Part shown: in pieces, positions 63,008 through 64,000 of the stretch | Layout: every line of letters begins with the position of its first letter | How positions within the stretch are numbered: the first letter of the stretch is position 1 | Origin: Azospirillum thermophilum | GTDB lineage: Bacteria > Pseudomonadota > Alphaproteobacteria > Azospirillales > Azospirillaceae | Reading direction: 5' to 3' | Assembly (NCBI RefSeq): GCF_003130795.1 | Contig: NZ_CP029352.1 | Coordinates: 660,001 to 724,000 of the forward strand | DNA length: 64,000 bases | Position numbers and translations under genes: made by a program | Notes under the pieces: model-generated | What the model was told of the DNA's origin: nothing | Seen by the model: only the letters and a program-made list of their open reading frames with translations | Databases searched by the model: none

Positions 63008-63278
63008 CCATTGTGCAGGCCCCGCACAACGTACGTACAAGAAAGGAAAGCCTAATCCACTGATTTCAAATCAGGAAATGGCGATATCGCAATTGTGCGG
63101 CGGAAAAACACCGCACAACCCGCCCGACACGGCCCAGATCGCGTGCAGCCCGACCGCTTTCCTGCCGACATACGGCTTCCGTATCCGGTGACGCCTTCTT
63201 CATCCGGCCGTTGTTGGTGCAGGTCTGTGGCGGTCGGCCGGTGTCCGGCCCGTGCCGGGAACCGCCGGGCCTGTAGGC

Positions 63279-63313
63279 GGCAGCCGCGATACTCCCCCCT
63301 CATCGCGGCTGCC
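63279..63313. other. perfect 12-bp hairpin with C-rich loop
   Basis: GGCAGCCGCGAT pairs perfectly with ATCGCGGCTGCC, presenting an ACTCCCCCCTC loop on the plus strand. Anti-Shine-Dalgarno-like C-rich loops are typical of several alphaproteobacterial small RNAs. No T-run follows directly. Confidence 0.5.
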
Positions 63314-63672
63314 GTCATTCCCCGCCCGGCTCCACCCCGTCCCCGCCCGGCGGGACCGCAGGTCCGACCCGATCCCGAAGGAACCGAATCAGTGCTGATC
63401 CCGTCCGAATTTTTCCGGCTATGGCTGGAAAGATCGGAACGATCTTGTTTCCGGATCTGTAATGTCTAAAGGCATGATGCGAAGTCATTGCTTCGCTTAT
63501 GACAGAGCTTTCATGCGTACTCCGATCGTTTGTCTTAAGCCATAGGGTGCCTCACGTTGTGGTGCCGCGCCAAGCCAGCTTGGGAATCAGGTGTATGTCC
63601 GTGATTTATTTCGCGTGCATCGCAAAGGCGCCTCAGGAAACGGACCCGCCAGCCACAGGAAGGAGGCTCTGA

Positions 63673-64000
63673 ATGACCCACCATGGCCGCTATTCGATCG
63701 GTCCAGGACGTGCCGGGGCCGTCTTCGGGGAAATGGAGGCCGCAACGGTCGCTCCGCGGTTTCTCGTGGTCGACGACCACGCACTGATCCGGCACGGGCT
63801 CGCCCTTGCCCTCAGGATGCGGTTTCCCGCCGCCACCGTCTTCGAAGCCGGATCGCTGGCCGAGGCATCCCGCCGCGTGCGGTCGGTCGGCAACCTCTCG
63901 GCGGTCCTCTACGACCTCCAGATGGGCGACACGGACGGCCTGCCGGGGGTGGAGACGATGCTGCGGATGCTGGACGGCGTTCCGCTGATCGTCGTCTCCG
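63673..64000 (+). CDS. response regulator, N-terminal receiver domain (3' end outside window)
   Basis: ATG 63673 with a near-perfect GGAAGGAGG ribosome site. After about 30 variable residues the receiver domain begins: FLVVDDHALIRHGLALALRM with the acidic pair, then VLYDLQMGDTDG with the phospho-acceptor Asp, then the strand GVPLIVVS at the window edge. VDDHALIRxGL is typical of NarL/FixJ-type regulators, so a LuxR-type DNA-binding domain is expected beyond the edge. Confidence 0.85.
   Translation, partial: MTHHGRYSIGPGRAGAVFGEMEAATVAPRFLVVDDHALIRHGLALALRMRFPAATVFEAGSLAEASRRVRSVGNLSAVLYDLQMGDTDGLPGVETMLRMLDGVPLIVVS

Larger units (their letters stand above)
62836..63672. other. 837-nt gap with repeats and palindromes, no protein gene seen
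   Basis: Contents in order: a 17-bp tandem repeat CCATCGCCCGGCGTCCG (62974-63007) and TTGTGC-N7-GCACAA (63011-63029). Then come TGATTT-C-AAATCA (63061-63073), GCGATATCGC (63081-63090) and TTGTGCGG-N10-CCGCACAA (63093-63118). Next is a 12-bp hairpin with a C-rich loop (63279-63313) and AAGATCG-GAA-CGATCTT near 63430. AT content rises from about 63450, consistent with the promoter of the next gene. Short frames here have no family resemblance. Confidence 0.6.

Noticed and set aside
62836..63672. CRISPR array or integron-like repeat array in the palindrome-rich gap
   Set aside because: Repeats are few, unlike in length and not regularly spaced; no cas or integrase gene is near.

Overview
The window is GC-rich DNA from a free-living denitrifying alphaproteobacterium. 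The best guess is the Rhodospirillales, Azospirillum-like. This rests on strong third-position G/C bias by eye, a nirK plus norCBQDEF denitrification block, many ABC uptake systems, HWE/HisKA_2-type and MASE3/HD-GYP signalling proteins, a membrane PQQ glucose dehydrogenase and a DUF3108 protein. No database search was possible, so the genus is an inference. There are no rRNA genes, CRISPR arrays or transposase genes. One tRNA (Val, CAC) and one degenerate group II intron are present.

Layout. 1-8 kb: the end of a RecD-like helicase, a CidA/LrgA-CidB/LrgB pair divergent from a LysR regulator, thiE, a hot-dog thioesterase, an RraA-like protein and acnB with a readable promoter and terminator. 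8-15.3 kb: a divergent sugar locus (ABC transporter, aldo/keto reductase, lactonase, GntR regulator, FucU mutarotase) that looks like non-phosphorylating L-fucose catabolism, with several TTGGT-N3-ACCAA-like operators in the divergent gap. 15.3-23.3 kb: a frameshifted M20 peptidase-like gene, an extensin-like protein, a GFA-family protein, a PaoABC-type molybdenum aldehyde oxidoreductase operon and a methyltransferase. 23.3-31 kb: nitric-oxide and nitrite reduction, norCBQDEF plus a tiny extra membrane-protein gene, then nirK convergent on the opposite strand. Three TTGAC/T-N4-GTCAA boxes mark this block, and one of them appears to drive a short non-coding transcript. 31-40.6 kb: MASE3-PAS-HD-GYP c-di-GMP phosphodiesterase, AI-2E-type exporter, GAF histidine kinase, glmS, glmU, gph. 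40.6-49.6 kb: small unknown genes, tRNA-Val with the truncated group II intron behind its terminator, panC, an orphan FliL, a ferric-reductase-like flavoprotein, an amidase, DUF1328 and a peptidoglycan-binding lipoprotein. 49.6-55.8 kb: MaoC, a frameshifted thioesterase, wrbA, an XRE-cupin/GNAT pair and gcd. 55.8-62.8 kb: a PotDABC-type transporter with a frameshifted agmatinase and a carbon-nitrogen hydrolase, divergent from a LysR regulator. 62.8-64 kb: a palindrome-rich 0.84 kb gap, then the start of a response regulator.

The most interesting signals are the candidate anaerobically induced small RNA between the nor cluster and nirK (29693-29835), the 51-residue membrane protein at the end of the nor operon, the internally deleted intron, and the structured gap at 62.9-63.5 kb. 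Three ordinary enzyme genes are each broken by an apparent single missing base. They could be real pseudogenes, but the pattern also fits base-calling errors.
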